A program made the translations under genes and the position numbers. From JAVVSK01 sp036654235 (lineage in GTDB: Bacteria; Bacillota; Clostridia; Christensenellales; CAG-138), in the NCBI GenBank assembly GCA_036654235.1, contig JAVVSK010000007.1, forward strand, positions 1 through 64,000: a stretch of 64,000 bases of DNA. Direction: 5' to 3'. Below, in pieces: positions 8,045 through 17,181 of the stretch. Below the pieces are notes generated by a model. The model did not search any database. It was not told where the DNA came from and was given only the letters and a program-made list of their open reading frames with translations. The stretch's first letter is position 1; each line of letters opens with the position of its first letter.

Positions 8045-8680
8045 ATGGGGTCTAAAATTTCCATTCAAACCTTACAGCGCATGCCTATGTATCTTAACTT
8101 GCTAAAAGAAAAAGACAAGTCTGAGATAGTAAATATTTCGGCGGGAAGTATAGCCGATGAATTGGGTCTTGTGGAAATACAAGTGCGTAAGGATCTTGCC
8201 TCAGTTAGCAATGGAGGCAAGCCTAAAATTGGATATATTGTTTCAGATTTGATTGTCGATATTGAGTTTGCTCTCGGCTATACCGATGTAAACGATGCTG
8301 TATTGGTAGGTGCGGGTAGGATAGGGCGGGCACTGCTTTCATACGAGGGATTTAAGGAATATGGATTGAATATTGTAGCGGCCTTTGATATTGACGAAAA
8401 GGTTGTAGGCACGGATGAAAGCGGGAAACAAATTCTGCATATTGAAAAGTTAAAGGATTTATGTGAACGCATGAAAATCCGAATAGGAATAATAACGGTT
8501 CCGGCGTTTTGTGCGCAAGTGGTTTGCGATATGTTGGTCGATGCCGGAATAATCGCAATATGGAATTTTGCGCCGACTTATCTAAAAGCTCACGATGATA
8601 TAATGATTAAAAACGAAAACATGGCTGTTTCGCTTGCCGAATTATCGAATCATCTTACCGCGAAATTGTTAGAAAAGTAA
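8045..8680 (+). CDS. rex: redox-sensing transcriptional repressor Rex
   Basis: Rex binds DNA when NAD+ is high and lets go when NADH rises, derepressing fermentation genes. The 211 aa protein has the N-terminal winged helix (about 5-80, with SIADELGLVEIQVRKDLAS) and a Rossmann fold with GAGRIGRAL at 89-97, then the C-terminal domain-swapped helix. A GGAGGG site precedes the ATG. It heads the run that contains adhE and two hydrogenases, classic Rex targets, and sits 20 bases before adhE. A Rex-like palindrome also occurs at the start of the 56-59 kb hydrogenase operon, so control probably extends there. Confidence 0.94.
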   Translation: MGSKISIQTLQRMPMYLNLLKEKDKSEIVNISAGSIADELGLVEIQVRKDLASVSNGGKPKIGYIVSDLIVDIEFALGYTDVNDAVLVGAGRIGRALLSYEGFKEYGLNIVAAFDIDEKVVGTDESGKQILHIEKLKDLCERMKIRIGIITVPAFCAQVVCDMLVDAGIIAIWNFAPTYLKAHDDIMIKNENMAVSLAELSNHLTAKLLEK

Positions 8681-8700
8681 AAAGAATGGAGAAAATGGAT

Positions 8701-11316
8701 ATGAAAAATACCCGCGAAATAATCGACGGCGTTGAAAAGCTCGAAATTGCCTTATTTAAACTAAAATCGGCGCAGCGCGAATATTCAAAATTTACGCAGG
8801 AGCAGGTAGATAAGATTTTCCTTGCGGCAGCGTCCGCCGCGAATAAGGCTAGAATTTCTCTCGCAAAAATAGCGGTTGAAGAAACGGGAATGGGCATTGT
8901 TGAGGATAAGGTTATAAAAAATCATTTTGCTTCCGAATATATATATAACGCTTATAAAAACACAAAGACTTGCGGAATTATTGATGAGGATAAAGCGTAT
9001 GGAACGAAAAAAATAGCGGAACCGCTGGGAGTTATTGCAGCGGTAATTCCTACGACAAACCCAACGTCGACCGCAATATTTAAAACACTCCTCGCGTTAA
9101 AAACGCGGAATGCAATAATTATAAGTCCGCATCCGCATGCGAAGGAAAGCACCATTGCCGCGGCGAAAGTTGTTCTAGATGCTGCCGTAGCCGCCGGTGC
9201 TCCGGAAGGTATTATCGATTGGATTGACGTTCCGAGCCTTGATATGACGAATCTTGTAATGAAAGAAGCGGATATAATTCTCGCAACGGGCGGTCCCGGA
9301 ATGGTAAGGGCGGCATATTCGAGCGGAAAGCCGGCTATTGGCGTAGGTCCCGGGAATACTCCGGCGATAATAGACGATACCGCCGATATTTTTCTAGCAG
9401 TAAGTTCGATTATTCATTCAAAAACATTCGACAACGGAATGATTTGTGCATCTGAACAGTCCGTAATAGTCCTAAATAGTATATATGATAAAGTGAAACG
9501 TGAATTTGAAGCGCGCGGTTGCTATTTTCTCGATAAAAATGAAACCGAAAAGGTTCGTAAGACGATTATTATAAACGGAGCGCTAAACGCAAAAATCGTT
9601 GGTCGTTCGGCGCATAAAATTGCGGAGCTATCCTGTGTTAGCGTTCCCGAGGACGCGAAAATTCTAATAGGAGAGGTCGAGAGCGTTGAACTTTCCGAGG
9701 AATTTGCGCATGAAAAGCTTTCGCCTGTCCTAGCTATGTACAGGGCAAAGGATTTTAATGATGCTATGGATAAAGCTGAGCATTTGATTGCGGACGGCGG
9801 TTATGGACATACGTCGAGCGTTTACCTAAACGCAATAACTGAAAATACGAAGCTCAATGAATTCTCAAAAAGAATGAAAACCTGCCGAATACTCGTAAAT
9901 ACGCCTTCTGCCCATGGCGGAATAGGAGATCTATATAACTTTAAGCTTGAGCCTTCTCTAACTCTCGGATGTGGCTCCTGGGGAGGAAACAGCGTTTCCG
10001 AAAACGTAGGTGTTAAGCATTTATTAAATATTAAAACCGTTGCCGAGAGGAGAGAAAATATGTTATGGTTTAGAGCGCCGGGGAAGGTTTATATGAAGAA
10101 GGGCTGCCTGCCTGTTGCGCTTGACGAGCTTAAAAACGTCATGGGCAAGAAAAGGGCGTTTATAGTTACGGATAACTTCCTTTATAGTAATGGCTATACA
10201 AAGGTGATAACCGATAAACTTGATGAAATGGGAATAACTCACAGCACTTTTTATAACGTTGCGCCCGACCCGACTCTCGCTTGTGCGGCCGAGGGTGCGG
10301 AACAAATGCGGGTTTTTGCGCCGGATACGATTATTGCTGTAGGCGGCGGTTCGGCGATGGATGCTGGGAAAATTATGTGGGTTATGTATGAGCATCCCGA
10401 GGCGGATTTCATGGATATGGCGATGCGCTTTGTAGATATAAGAAAGCGTATTTATACTTTCCCGAAAATGGGCGAAAAGGCATATTTTATAGCGGTTCCG
10501 ACTTCAGCGGGAACGGGCAGCGAGGTGACACCCTTTGCGGTTATTACTGACGAAAATACCGGCGTAAAATATCCAATAGCCGACTATGAACTTATGCCGA
10601 ACATGGCCATTATCGATGCCGATATGCATATGAACGCGCCGAAGAGTTTAACGAGCGCTTCGGGTATCGATGCAGTGACGCATGCGCTTGAAGCTTACGC
10701 AGCTATGTTGGCTACTGACTATACTGACGGACTTGCGCTCCAATCGCTGAAAATTATATTTGAATATCTTCCCCGCGCATATGATAACGGACCAAACGAT
10801 CCTGTAGCGCGCGAAAAAATGGCCAATGCTGCAACTATGGCGGGAATGGCTTTCGCGAACGCGTTTCTCGGAGTTTGTCATTCTATGGCGCATAAACTCG
10901 GTGCTTTCCATCATTTACCGCATGGCGTTGCAAATGCGCTGATGATTGAAGAAGTTTTGCGCTTTAATTCAGTCGAGGTTCCGACGAAGATGGGAACGTT
11001 CTCTCAGTATGACCATCCTCATACTCTTGCGCGCTATGCTGAAGTTGCCGATTATCTCAGAATAGACGGTAAGAACGACGAAGAAAAACTTGAAAACCTA
11101 ATAAAAGCTATAAACGGCTTAAAGGCTAAGGTCGGTATAAAGCGGACGATAAAGGACTATGGAATTGACGAAACCGATTTTATTAACCGCCTAGACGAAA
11201 TGGTTGAACAGGCCTTTGACGATCAATGTACAGGCGCTAACCCGCGCTATCCGCTTATGAGCGAAATAAAGAAAATGTATCTCAACGCTTATTATGGCAC
11301 GAATGTCAGAGTATAA
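8701..11316 (+). CDS. adhE: bifunctional aldehyde/alcohol dehydrogenase
   Basis: It reduces acetyl-CoA to acetaldehyde and then ethanol, using two NADH, and works as long cytoplasmic filaments (spirosomes). The N-terminal half is a CoA-acylating aldehyde dehydrogenase with the catalytic cysteine in NGMICASEQS. The C-terminal half is an iron-dependent alcohol dehydrogenase with the nucleotide motif GGGSAMDAGK, the signature GTGSEVTPFAVI and the iron-binding histidines in CHSMAHKLGAFHHLPHG. The start is uncertain: ATGs occur at 8686, 8695 and 8701. GGAG at 8690-8693 best serves 8701, giving 871 aa. It follows rex directly, the arrangement expected for NADH-controlled ethanol formation. Confidence 0.95.
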   Translation: MKNTREIIDGVEKLEIALFKLKSAQREYSKFTQEQVDKIFLAAASAANKARISLAKIAVEETGMGIVEDKVIKNHFASEYIYNAYKNTKTCGIIDEDKAYGTKKIAEPLGVIAAVIPTTNPTSTAIFKTLLALKTRNAIIISPHPHAKESTIAAAKVVLDAAVAAGAPEGIIDWIDVPSLDMTNLVMKEADIILATGGPGMVRAAYSSGKPAIGVGPGNTPAIIDDTADIFLAVSSIIHSKTFDNGMICASEQSVIVLNSIYDKVKREFEARGCYFLDKNETEKVRKTIIINGALNAKIVGRSAHKIAELSCVSVPEDAKILIGEVESVELSEEFAHEKLSPVLAMYRAKDFNDAMDKAEHLIADGGYGHTSSVYLNAITENTKLNEFSKRMKTCRILVNTPSAHGGIGDLYNFKLEPSLTLGCGSWGGNSVSENVGVKHLLNIKTVAERRENMLWFRAPGKVYMKKGCLPVALDELKNVMGKKRAFIVTDNFLYSNGYTKVITDKLDEMGITHSTFYNVAPDPTLACAAEGAEQMRVFAPDTIIAVGGGSAMDAGKIMWVMYEHPEADFMDMAMRFVDIRKRIYTFPKMGEKAYFIAVPTSAGTGSEVTPFAVITDENTGVKYPIADYELMPNMAIIDADMHMNAPKSLTSASGIDAVTHALEAYAAMLATDYTDGLALQSLKIIFEYLPRAYDNGPNDPVAREKMANAATMAGMAFANAFLGVCHSMAHKLGAFHHLPHGVANALMIEEVLRFNSVEVPTKMGTFSQYDHPHTLARYAEVADYLRIDGKNDEEKLENLIKAINGLKAKVGIKRTIKDYGIDETDFINRLDEMVEQAFDDQCTGANPRYPLMSEIKKMYLNAYYGTNVRV

Positions 11317-11330
11317 GGAGGATATGTAAA

Positions 11331-12080
11331 ATGAAACTTGAAAAAATCATTGCGGTACGAACGTCAAAAACCGTCTACCGTGACGGCGATAAGGTTATTA
11401 AGCTGTTCGACAGCAACTTTTCGAAAGCAAACGTTCTTAACGAAGCGCTAAATCATGCGCGCGTAGAGGAAACGGAGCTTAATATTCCGAAGATCCTTGA
11501 AGTTACGAAGATTGATGATAAATGGGCGATTATTTCGGAATTTATTGAAGGGAAGACTTTAGAACGGCTCATAAAGGAAAATCCGGAGAAGCATGATGAA
11601 TATTTGAACCTTTTTATCGAGCTACAAAAGGAAGTTCATTCTCAAAGAGCCCCCCTTTTAGGCGAACTTAAGAATAAGATGAACCGAAAAATAACCGATG
11701 CAGACCTTGATGCAACGACTCGCTATGATCTGCATACCCGCCTAGAAAGTTTGCCTAACAACAACGATGTATGTCACTGGGACTTTAATCCCTCCAATAT
11801 TATAATCAAGCCGGACGGCACGCCTTATATTCTTGATTGGTCACATGCTGCTCAGGGCAATGCGGCGGCGGACGTTGCGAGGACATATCTCCTATTTTGG
11901 TTAAACGGAGATATCGATGGATCGGAAGAATATCTCGATGCATTCTGTAAAAAGAGCGACATAGCAAAACAGGATATCCAAAAATGGATGCCTATAGTAG
12001 CCGCGGCGCAGTCCGTAAACGGTAATGAAAAAGAACGCGAATTCCTACTTTCATGGGTCGGCGTTGTTGATTTTGAATAA
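11331..12080 (+). CDS. aminoglycoside-phosphotransferase-fold kinase
   Basis: A 249 aa protein of the APH/choline-kinase-like fold. It has the catalytic loop CHWDFNPSNI (about residues 149-158) and the metal-binding ILDWSHAAQGN that follows. The N-lobe is short, with ISEFIEGKTLERL marking the hinge. The AGGAGG site is strong. It lies between adhE and the small ferredoxin inside the Rex/hydrogenase run. Family members act on small molecules such as aminoglycosides, choline or homoserine; the substrate here cannot be read from sequence. Its place in a redox operon argues against simple antibiotic resistance. Role unknown. Confidence 0.8.
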   Translation: MKLEKIIAVRTSKTVYRDGDKVIKLFDSNFSKANVLNEALNHARVEETELNIPKILEVTKIDDKWAIISEFIEGKTLERLIKENPEKHDEYLNLFIELQKEVHSQRAPLLGELKNKMNRKITDADLDATTRYDLHTRLESLPNNNDVCHWDFNPSNIIIKPDGTPYILDWSHAAQGNAAADVARTYLLFWLNGDIDGSEEYLDAFCKKSDIAKQDIQKWMPIVAAAQSVNGNEKEREFLLSWVGVVDFE

Positions 12081-12100
12081 ATAATAAGGAGAAAAATAAA

Positions 12101-12352
12101 ATGAAAATTACAGTATGTATAGGAAGCTCATGTCACTTAAAGGGGTCGAGACAGGTAGTGGAACGACTTCAATATTTTATTGCCGAAAACAATCTTCAGG
12201 ATGTGGTGGATCTAAGCGGAACATTTTGCATGGGCAATTGTCAAAAGGGCGTTTGCGTTACGATTGACGATAAACTGGTTTCTCTATCGCCGGATACGGT
12301 CGATGCTTTTTGCGAAAAAGAAGTTCTTCCGAAAGCGCGAATGTTGAAATGA
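12101..12352 (+). CDS. thioredoxin-like [2Fe-2S] ferredoxin
   Basis: An 83 aa protein of the thioredoxin-like ferredoxin family, related to the C-terminal half of NuoE and to HndB. The cluster ligands are likely the cysteines in CIGSSC near the N-terminus and those in CMGNCQKGVC near residues 43-52. It is short for a full NuoE, so an electron carrier or assembly partner is more likely than a diaphorase subunit. It has an AGGAG site, and its TGA stop overlaps the ATG of the next gene. Inference: it carries electrons to or from the hydrogenase proteins encoded downstream. Confidence 0.8.
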   Translation: MKITVCIGSSCHLKGSRQVVERLQYFIAENNLQDVVDLSGTFCMGNCQKGVCVTIDDKLVSLSPDTVDAFCEKEVLPKARMLK

Positions 12353-12750
12353 AACTTAACCCGGGGATGAAAAATGTCCGAGACGCTATTGTGCGTCAAG
12401 AGGATACGGCCGAAAAAGCGGGAAGCGGTATGCTTTCGGTATACGCAACCCCTTCTATGATTGCGCTTATGGAAAATACCGCTTATTCTTGCGTAGGAGA
12501 ATACCTTGATGATGGACAAACGACAGTAGGAACTATGATTAATGTCCGTCATGTATCGGCGACGCCCATTGGAATGCGCATTGGATGCGAAGCGGAACTT
12601 ATCGAAATCGACGGGAAAAAGCTTCTGTTCAAGGTTCGTGCATTCGATGAATGCGGTTTAATCGGCGATGGCATACACGAAAGGTATATAGTTACAACTG
12701 AAAAGTTTATGTCAAAAACACAGGGAAAGCGAGCGAAGACTGATGGCTGA
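12349..12750 (+). CDS. hot-dog-fold thioesterase (FlK-like)
   Basis: A 133 aa protein resembling the fluoroacetyl-CoA thioesterase (FlK) branch of hot-dog proteins: YATPSMIALMENTAY near the N-terminus, then TTVGTMINVRHVSATPIG, the typical active-site strand and helix. Substrates in this branch are small acyl-CoAs, so a housekeeping role on acetyl- or related CoA esters is plausible beside adhE, but this is inference. A longer frame opens at 12310. The ATG at 12349 is chosen because it overlaps the upstream stop (ATGA) and starts where homology begins. It overlaps the next gene by 8 bases. Confidence 0.78.
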   Translation: MKLNPGMKNVRDAIVRQEDTAEKAGSGMLSVYATPSMIALMENTAYSCVGEYLDDGQTTVGTMINVRHVSATPIGMRIGCEAELIEIDGKKLLFKVRAFDECGLIGDGIHERYIVTTEKFMSKTQGKRAKTDG

Positions 12751-14419
12751 ATTTTTAAAACTCAAAAAATCAAACTGTAAAAACTGTTATAAATGCATAC
12801 GCAACTGTCCGGTGAAGTCAATAAGATTTTCCGGAGGGCAGGCAAATATTATCGGGAACGAATGCATTCTCTGTGGGCGTTGTTTTGTTGTTTGTCCTCA
12901 AGATGCAAAGGAAATTGTAAGTAGCCTTGAAATAGTTAAGGTTATGATCATGAGCGGAGAACCCGTATACGCCAGTATTGCGCCGTCGTTTATTGCGAAT
13001 TACGACGGAATAGGGATAAACTCTGTGAATGAAGCGCTGAAAAAGCTTGGATTTGCCGGAGCTGAGGAAACGGCGATAGGTGCTACGATAGTTAAAAAAG
13101 AATACGAGAGAATGCTTTTGGAGGATAAACGAGATATTCTTATTTCTTCCTGCTGTCATTCCGTTAATTTATTGATTCAAAAATACTTTCCGGCCGAGCT
13201 TAAATATCTTGCTGATATTGTTTCGCCTATGCAGGCGCATTGTCTTGATATAAAGAAGCGTTACCCGTCTTGCAAGACGGTTTTCATTGGTCCATGCGTG
13301 GCAAAAAAGGACGAGGCGGATCATTACGGAAATATTGTTGACGCCGTATTGACGTTCGAGGAACTTACCGAATGGCTTAATTCCGAGCATATCGAAATGG
13401 CGAATGAAAAGGATAGTATCGAAGAAAGCCGCGCGAGATTTTTCCCGACTACCGGTGGAATTTTAAAAACAATGGTATGTGATCAGTCGGACTATTCTTA
13501 TATTGCAATAGACGGCGTTGAAAATTGTATCGCTGCTCTAAATGATATAGAAAGAGGCAACCTTCATAATTGCTTTATCGAAATGTCGGCATGTGTCGGA
13601 AGCTGTATCGGCGGTCCCGTTATGGAAAAATATCATTGTTCGCCAATTCGCGATTATGCAAAAGTAAACTCATATGCAGGGGATCGCGATTTTAAGATCA
13701 AAGAATTGTCGGCGCTGGAAATGAAAAAAAGCATGGAGCCTATAGATCAAAAACTGCCGATTCCGAGCGAAACCGAAATTAACGATATACTTAAACAAAT
13801 GGGCAAAACGAAGCCCGAGCATGAACTAAACTGTGGATCTTGCGGGTATAATTCATGTCGCGAAAAGGCGATTGCGGTTTATCAGGGAAAAGCCGAAATA
13901 TCGATGTGTCTTCCGTTTTTGAAGGATCGAGCGGAAAGCTTTTCGGATAATATTATATATAATACTCCTAATGGCATTATTGTTCTGAATGAAAATTTAG
14001 AAGTTCAACAAATAAACCGAGCGGCTCTAAAAATAATGAATATTCGCGATCAGTCGGACGTTTTAGGTGAGCAGGTTGTTCGCATTATGGATCCTCAGGA
14101 TTTTATAGAGGTACAGCAAACAGGAAAGAGCATACGCGATAAGCGCATTTATCTTGCGGAATACAAAAAATATGTTGATGAAATTATAACCTATGATCAT
14201 GATTATCGTATATTGATTTGTATTATGCGCGACGTTACGGAGGAACAAACTGAGCACGAAAAGAAGGAACTGATAAGCCGTAAAACGATTGAAATAACCG
14301 ATAGGGTTGTTGACAAACAAATGCGCGTGGTTCAGGAAATCGCTTCGTTATTGGGCGAAACGGCAGCGGAAACAAAGATCGCGCTTATGAAGTTAAAGGA
14401 GTCGATAGGAAATGAATAA
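12743..14419 (+). CDS. hydS: sensory [FeFe]-hydrogenase with PAS domain
   Basis: A 558 aa protein of the group C (putative H2-sensing) type. Order: 2[4Fe-4S] ferredoxin (cysteines 12, 15, 18, 22 and 41, 44, 47, 51); hydrogenase domain (about 70-310) with H-cluster cysteines 137/138 (SSCCHS), 185 (GPCVAKK), 284 and 288 (ACVGSC); a [4Fe-4S] domain with CGSCGYNSC at 364-372 and C389; a PAS domain (about 400-500); a C-terminal helix. The catalytic P1 motif reads SSCCHS instead of TSCCP, and P2 has Gly for Met, as expected for a sensor. All four H-cluster cysteines and the proton-shuttle cysteine remain. It overlaps both neighbours by 8 bases, so translation is coupled with the phosphatase. Inference: H2 state is passed to the PP2C protein. 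Confidence 0.9.
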   Translation: MAEFLKLKKSNCKNCYKCIRNCPVKSIRFSGGQANIIGNECILCGRCFVVCPQDAKEIVSSLEIVKVMIMSGEPVYASIAPSFIANYDGIGINSVNEALKKLGFAGAEETAIGATIVKKEYERMLLEDKRDILISSCCHSVNLLIQKYFPAELKYLADIVSPMQAHCLDIKKRYPSCKTVFIGPCVAKKDEADHYGNIVDAVLTFEELTEWLNSEHIEMANEKDSIEESRARFFPTTGGILKTMVCDQSDYSYIAIDGVENCIAALNDIERGNLHNCFIEMSACVGSCIGGPVMEKYHCSPIRDYAKVNSYAGDRDFKIKELSALEMKKSMEPIDQKLPIPSETEINDILKQMGKTKPEHELNCGSCGYNSCREKAIAVYQGKAEISMCLPFLKDRAESFSDNIIYNTPNGIIVLNENLEVQQINRAALKIMNIRDQSDVLGEQVVRIMDPQDFIEVQQTGKSIRDKRIYLAEYKKYVDEIITYDHDYRILICIMRDVTEEQTEHEKKELISRKTIEITDRVVDKQMRVVQEIASLLGETAAETKIALMKLKESIGNE

Positions 14420-15584
14420 TCTGTGTGCAGATATCGGCTGGAGAAGCATGAATAAATACGGCGAAGAACTTTGCGGCGACCATGTCGAAATTGTCGAAGA
14501 GGACGAAAATTCAACGATTATCGTGTTGGCGGACGGACTTGGAAGCGGAGTAAAAGCCAATATTTTATCGACACTGACCGCAAAAATTATTTCAACGATG
14601 ATGTCCGAGGGGCTTAGAATTGAGGATTGTGTTGAAACCGTTGCGGCGACTCTTCCTGTCTGCTCTGTTCGCGGTGTTGCATATTCGACATTTACGATTA
14701 TTCGAATCAGTAATAATGAAGAAGCCGAAATAATTCAATACGATAATCCATCGGTTATCCTTCTTAGGGACGGGAAAGAAGCTAGAATTCCAACGACCGT
14801 TATGAATATTGGTGGGAAGGATATTTATTGTTCACATATTAAGCTCCGCGAAAGCGATTTATTTATCGCTATGAGCGATGGATGTATCCATGCGGGCGTT
14901 GGGATGGAATTGAACTTTGGCTGGGAACGAAAAGATATTGTTACATATATGGAAGCGTTCTACGATGTCGGGTTTACAGCGAAAACGCTAAATACTATTC
15001 TTTTGGACGAATGTTATAAGCTATACGGCGGAAAGCCAGGGGACGATACGACCGCCTGTACGATAAAAATACGTCGTCGCGAGCCTATGAACCTGATAAT
15101 CGGACCGCCATCGAGCCGCGACGATTGTAATAAAATGATGTCCCTGTTTTTTGCTAAGGAAGGAAAACATATCGTTTGCGGAGGTACAACCTCGACTATA
15201 GCGGCGGGATACTTAGGGAAAAGACTTGTCCCTGTAATGGAATATCCTGATCCAACGGTTCCTCCGATAGCTAAAATTGAAGGCGTTGATCTTGTAACCG
15301 AGGGCGTAATTACGATAAATAAGGTGTTGACCTATGCGCAAGATTATCTTGCAGACAATGAATATTATACGGAATGGAGCTATAAAAAGGACGGAGCGTC
15401 GCTGATCGCGCGCCTCTTATTTGAGGAAGCCACCGATATTAATTTTTATGTTGGACGCGCGGTTAATCCGGCGCATCAGAACCCGGATTTACCTATTAAC
15501 TTCAATATTAAAATGAGACTGGTTGAGGAGTTGTCCGAAAGTCTTAAAAAGATGGGCAAGCGTATCAAAGTAAGTTATTTCTAA
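14412..15584 (+). CDS. PP2C/SpoIIE-type phosphatase with unknown C-terminal domain
   Basis: A 390 aa protein. Residues 1-220 form a SpoIIE-like PP2C serine/threonine phosphatase: metal-binding aspartates in VLADGLGSG, MSDGCIHAG and GDDTTACTIK. Residues about 225-390 form a second conserved-looking domain (starting at NLIIGPPSSRDDCNK, with HIVCGGTTSTIAAGYLGKR) that I do not recognise. It overlaps the sensory hydrogenase gene by 8 bases and has its own AAAGGAG site. Group C hydrogenases are known to be paired with such phosphatases, so it is the likely output module. Its phosphoprotein substrate is not visible in this operon, and the C-terminal domain may be where specificity or output lies. 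Confidence 0.85.
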   Translation: MNNLCADIGWRSMNKYGEELCGDHVEIVEEDENSTIIVLADGLGSGVKANILSTLTAKIISTMMSEGLRIEDCVETVAATLPVCSVRGVAYSTFTIIRISNNEEAEIIQYDNPSVILLRDGKEARIPTTVMNIGGKDIYCSHIKLRESDLFIAMSDGCIHAGVGMELNFGWERKDIVTYMEAFYDVGFTAKTLNTILLDECYKLYGGKPGDDTTACTIKIRRREPMNLIIGPPSSRDDCNKMMSLFFAKEGKHIVCGGTTSTIAAGYLGKRLVPVMEYPDPTVPPIAKIEGVDLVTEGVITINKVLTYAQDYLADNEYYTEWSYKKDGASLIARLLFEEATDINFYVGRAVNPAHQNPDLPINFNIKMRLVEELSESLKKMGKRIKVSYF

Positions 15585-15598
15585 GGAGCTATTACGTA

Positions 15599-17023
15599 AT
15601 GAGAAAATTTGACACAAAGGTGCAACTTTTAAAGTATAAAGTATTGCGTGAGGTCGCAAGGCAGGGATGGAACGGTACGTTGCTTACCGCATCAATTGAT
15701 ATACCAAAAATAATCGTTCCGGGTAAGCAGTCTACGATGCGCTGTTGCGTCTATAAAGAGAGGGCAATTTTAGCGGAACGCGTAAAAATAGCGATGGGCG
15801 GAACTAAATCTAACCCGAACGTTATTGAGGTTATCGATATTGCCTGCGACGAATGCCCCGCGGGCGGCTATGGAGTTACGGAATCATGCCGCGGATGTCT
15901 TGCGCACCGCTGTGAGGATGTTTGTAAACGCGGCGCAATAACCTTCGATAGTCATCAGAAAGCGCATATTGATAAGACAAAATGTGTCGAATGCGGAGCA
16001 TGTGCTAAGGTTTGTCCTTTTTCGGCAATTACGAATAACAAGCGCCCATGCGAAAACGCCTGTAAGGTTAAAGCAATTTCAATGAATGAAGATAAGTCGG
16101 CCTCGATAGATAACAGCAAATGCATTTCTTGCGGGGCATGCGTTTATCAATGTCCCTTTGGCGCGATAGCCGATAAATCTTTCATGATAAATGTTATAGA
16201 TCTTATTAAAAAGAGCCGGGGTAATACGAAATATAAAATGTATGCTGTTGTAGCGCCGTCTATTTCGAGCCAATTTACCTATGCTAAACTTGGGCAGGTG
16301 ATAAGCGGAATAAAAGAGCTTGGATTCTTTACCGTCGTTGAAGCGGCTCTCGGTGCGGACATGGTTGCGGTTAAGGAGACGAGGGAACTTGTCGAAAAGG
16401 GAATTTTGACGAGCTCATGTTGCCCCGCATTTGTAGACTATATAAAAAAGCAATTTCCGGATCTTGCTAAGTATATCTCGCATAATTTCTCTCCTATGGC
16501 GGCGATAGCGCAATACATAAAAGAGAGTGAGCCGGATTCGAAAATCGTATTTATAGGACCATGTACAGCAAAAAAAATGGAATTCCAAAAGGAAAATGTA
16601 CGCCCATATGTCGATAGCGTAATTACTTTTGAGGAGTTACAGGCGCTCTTTGATAGCCGCGACCTAGATATAACGTCATTGCCCGAGGACGTATTGGACA
16701 ACGCGTCATATTTTGGACGGATTTTTGCGCGCAGCGGCGGGCTTTCGGACGCGGTTAAACAAGGGATAAAAGAGACCGGAAATGAACAGTTCGAACTAAA
16801 AGCTATCCCTTGCGACGGCATAGAAGCCTGTCGCGTTGCTCTCCTTAAGTTGTCTAAAAACGTTTTACCGGGCAATTTTCTTGAGGGAATGGCGTGTACC
16901 GGAGGATGTATCGGAGGGGCAGGATGCCTAACGCACGGGGAAAAGAATAAAGCCGAGGTGGATAAATACGGTATGGAAGCATACGAAAAAACTATCACGG
17001 ATGCAATTTCAGTGCTGAAATAA
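15599..17023 (+). CDS. [FeFe]-hydrogenase, group B-like
   Basis: A 474 aa catalytic hydrogenase. An N-terminal region of about 80 residues with RCCVYKERA is followed by a cysteine-rich part (CDECPAGGYGV, CRGC, CEDVC), two [4Fe-4S] ferredoxin motifs (CVECGACAKVCP near 129-139 and CISCGACVYQCP near 175-185), and the H-domain. H-cluster ligands are C275 (TSSCCPA), C322 (GPCTAKK), C433 and C437 (MACTGGC); C274 is the proton-shuttle cysteine. This layout matches group B enzymes, thought to be ferredoxin-dependent. It has an AGGAG site 14 bases after the phosphatase stop, and a strong terminator follows. It is the likely H2-producing partner whose expression the upstream sensor and Rex control. Confidence 0.9.
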   Translation: MRKFDTKVQLLKYKVLREVARQGWNGTLLTASIDIPKIIVPGKQSTMRCCVYKERAILAERVKIAMGGTKSNPNVIEVIDIACDECPAGGYGVTESCRGCLAHRCEDVCKRGAITFDSHQKAHIDKTKCVECGACAKVCPFSAITNNKRPCENACKVKAISMNEDKSASIDNSKCISCGACVYQCPFGAIADKSFMINVIDLIKKSRGNTKYKMYAVVAPSISSQFTYAKLGQVISGIKELGFFTVVEAALGADMVAVKETRELVEKGILTSSCCPAFVDYIKKQFPDLAKYISHNFSPMAAIAQYIKESEPDSKIVFIGPCTAKKMEFQKENVRPYVDSVITFEELQALFDSRDLDITSLPEDVLDNASYFGRIFARSGGLSDAVKQGIKETGNEQFELKAIPCDGIEACRVALLKLSKNVLPGNFLEGMACTGGCIGGAGCLTHGEKNKAEVDKYGMEAYEKTITDAISVLK

Positions 17024-17041
17024 CTATTCGATAATTATATT

Positions 17042-17086
17042 ATATCGGCATCATCGATACAAACGGTGATGCCGATATTTTTATTT
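17042..17086 (+). terminator. terminator of the rex-to-hydrogenase run
   Basis: A perfect 13 bp stem, ATCGGCATCATCG (17044-17056) with its complement at 17064-17076, followed by ATTTTTATTT. Confidence 0.9.
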
Positions 17087-17125
17087 AACACTTATTTTGT
17101 AGTTTCAATAAATTCCGGTTTTCCT

Positions 17126-17150
17126 ATATGCTGTCTAAAATACAGCATAT
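17126..17150. repeat. perfect hairpin near the 3' end of kamC
   Basis: ATATGCTGT (17126-17134) pairs with ACAGCATAT (17142-17150) over a 7-base loop. It lies 30 bases past the kamC stop on the minus strand. No T run follows, so it may stabilise the mRNA end or stop convergent transcription rather than act as a classical terminator. Confidence 0.55.
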
Positions 17151-17181
17151 GGGCTTATATGTTCCTGTCGGAATAATAAAG

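Noticed and set aside
11331..12080. APH-fold gene as an aminoglycoside resistance determinant
   Set aside because: It lies inside a metabolic run with host-like codon use and no mobile signatures; the fold alone does not show resistance.
16438..16998. Minus-strand frame opposite the group B-like hydrogenase
   Set aside because: Antisense shadow of the H-cluster region with no supporting ribosome site.
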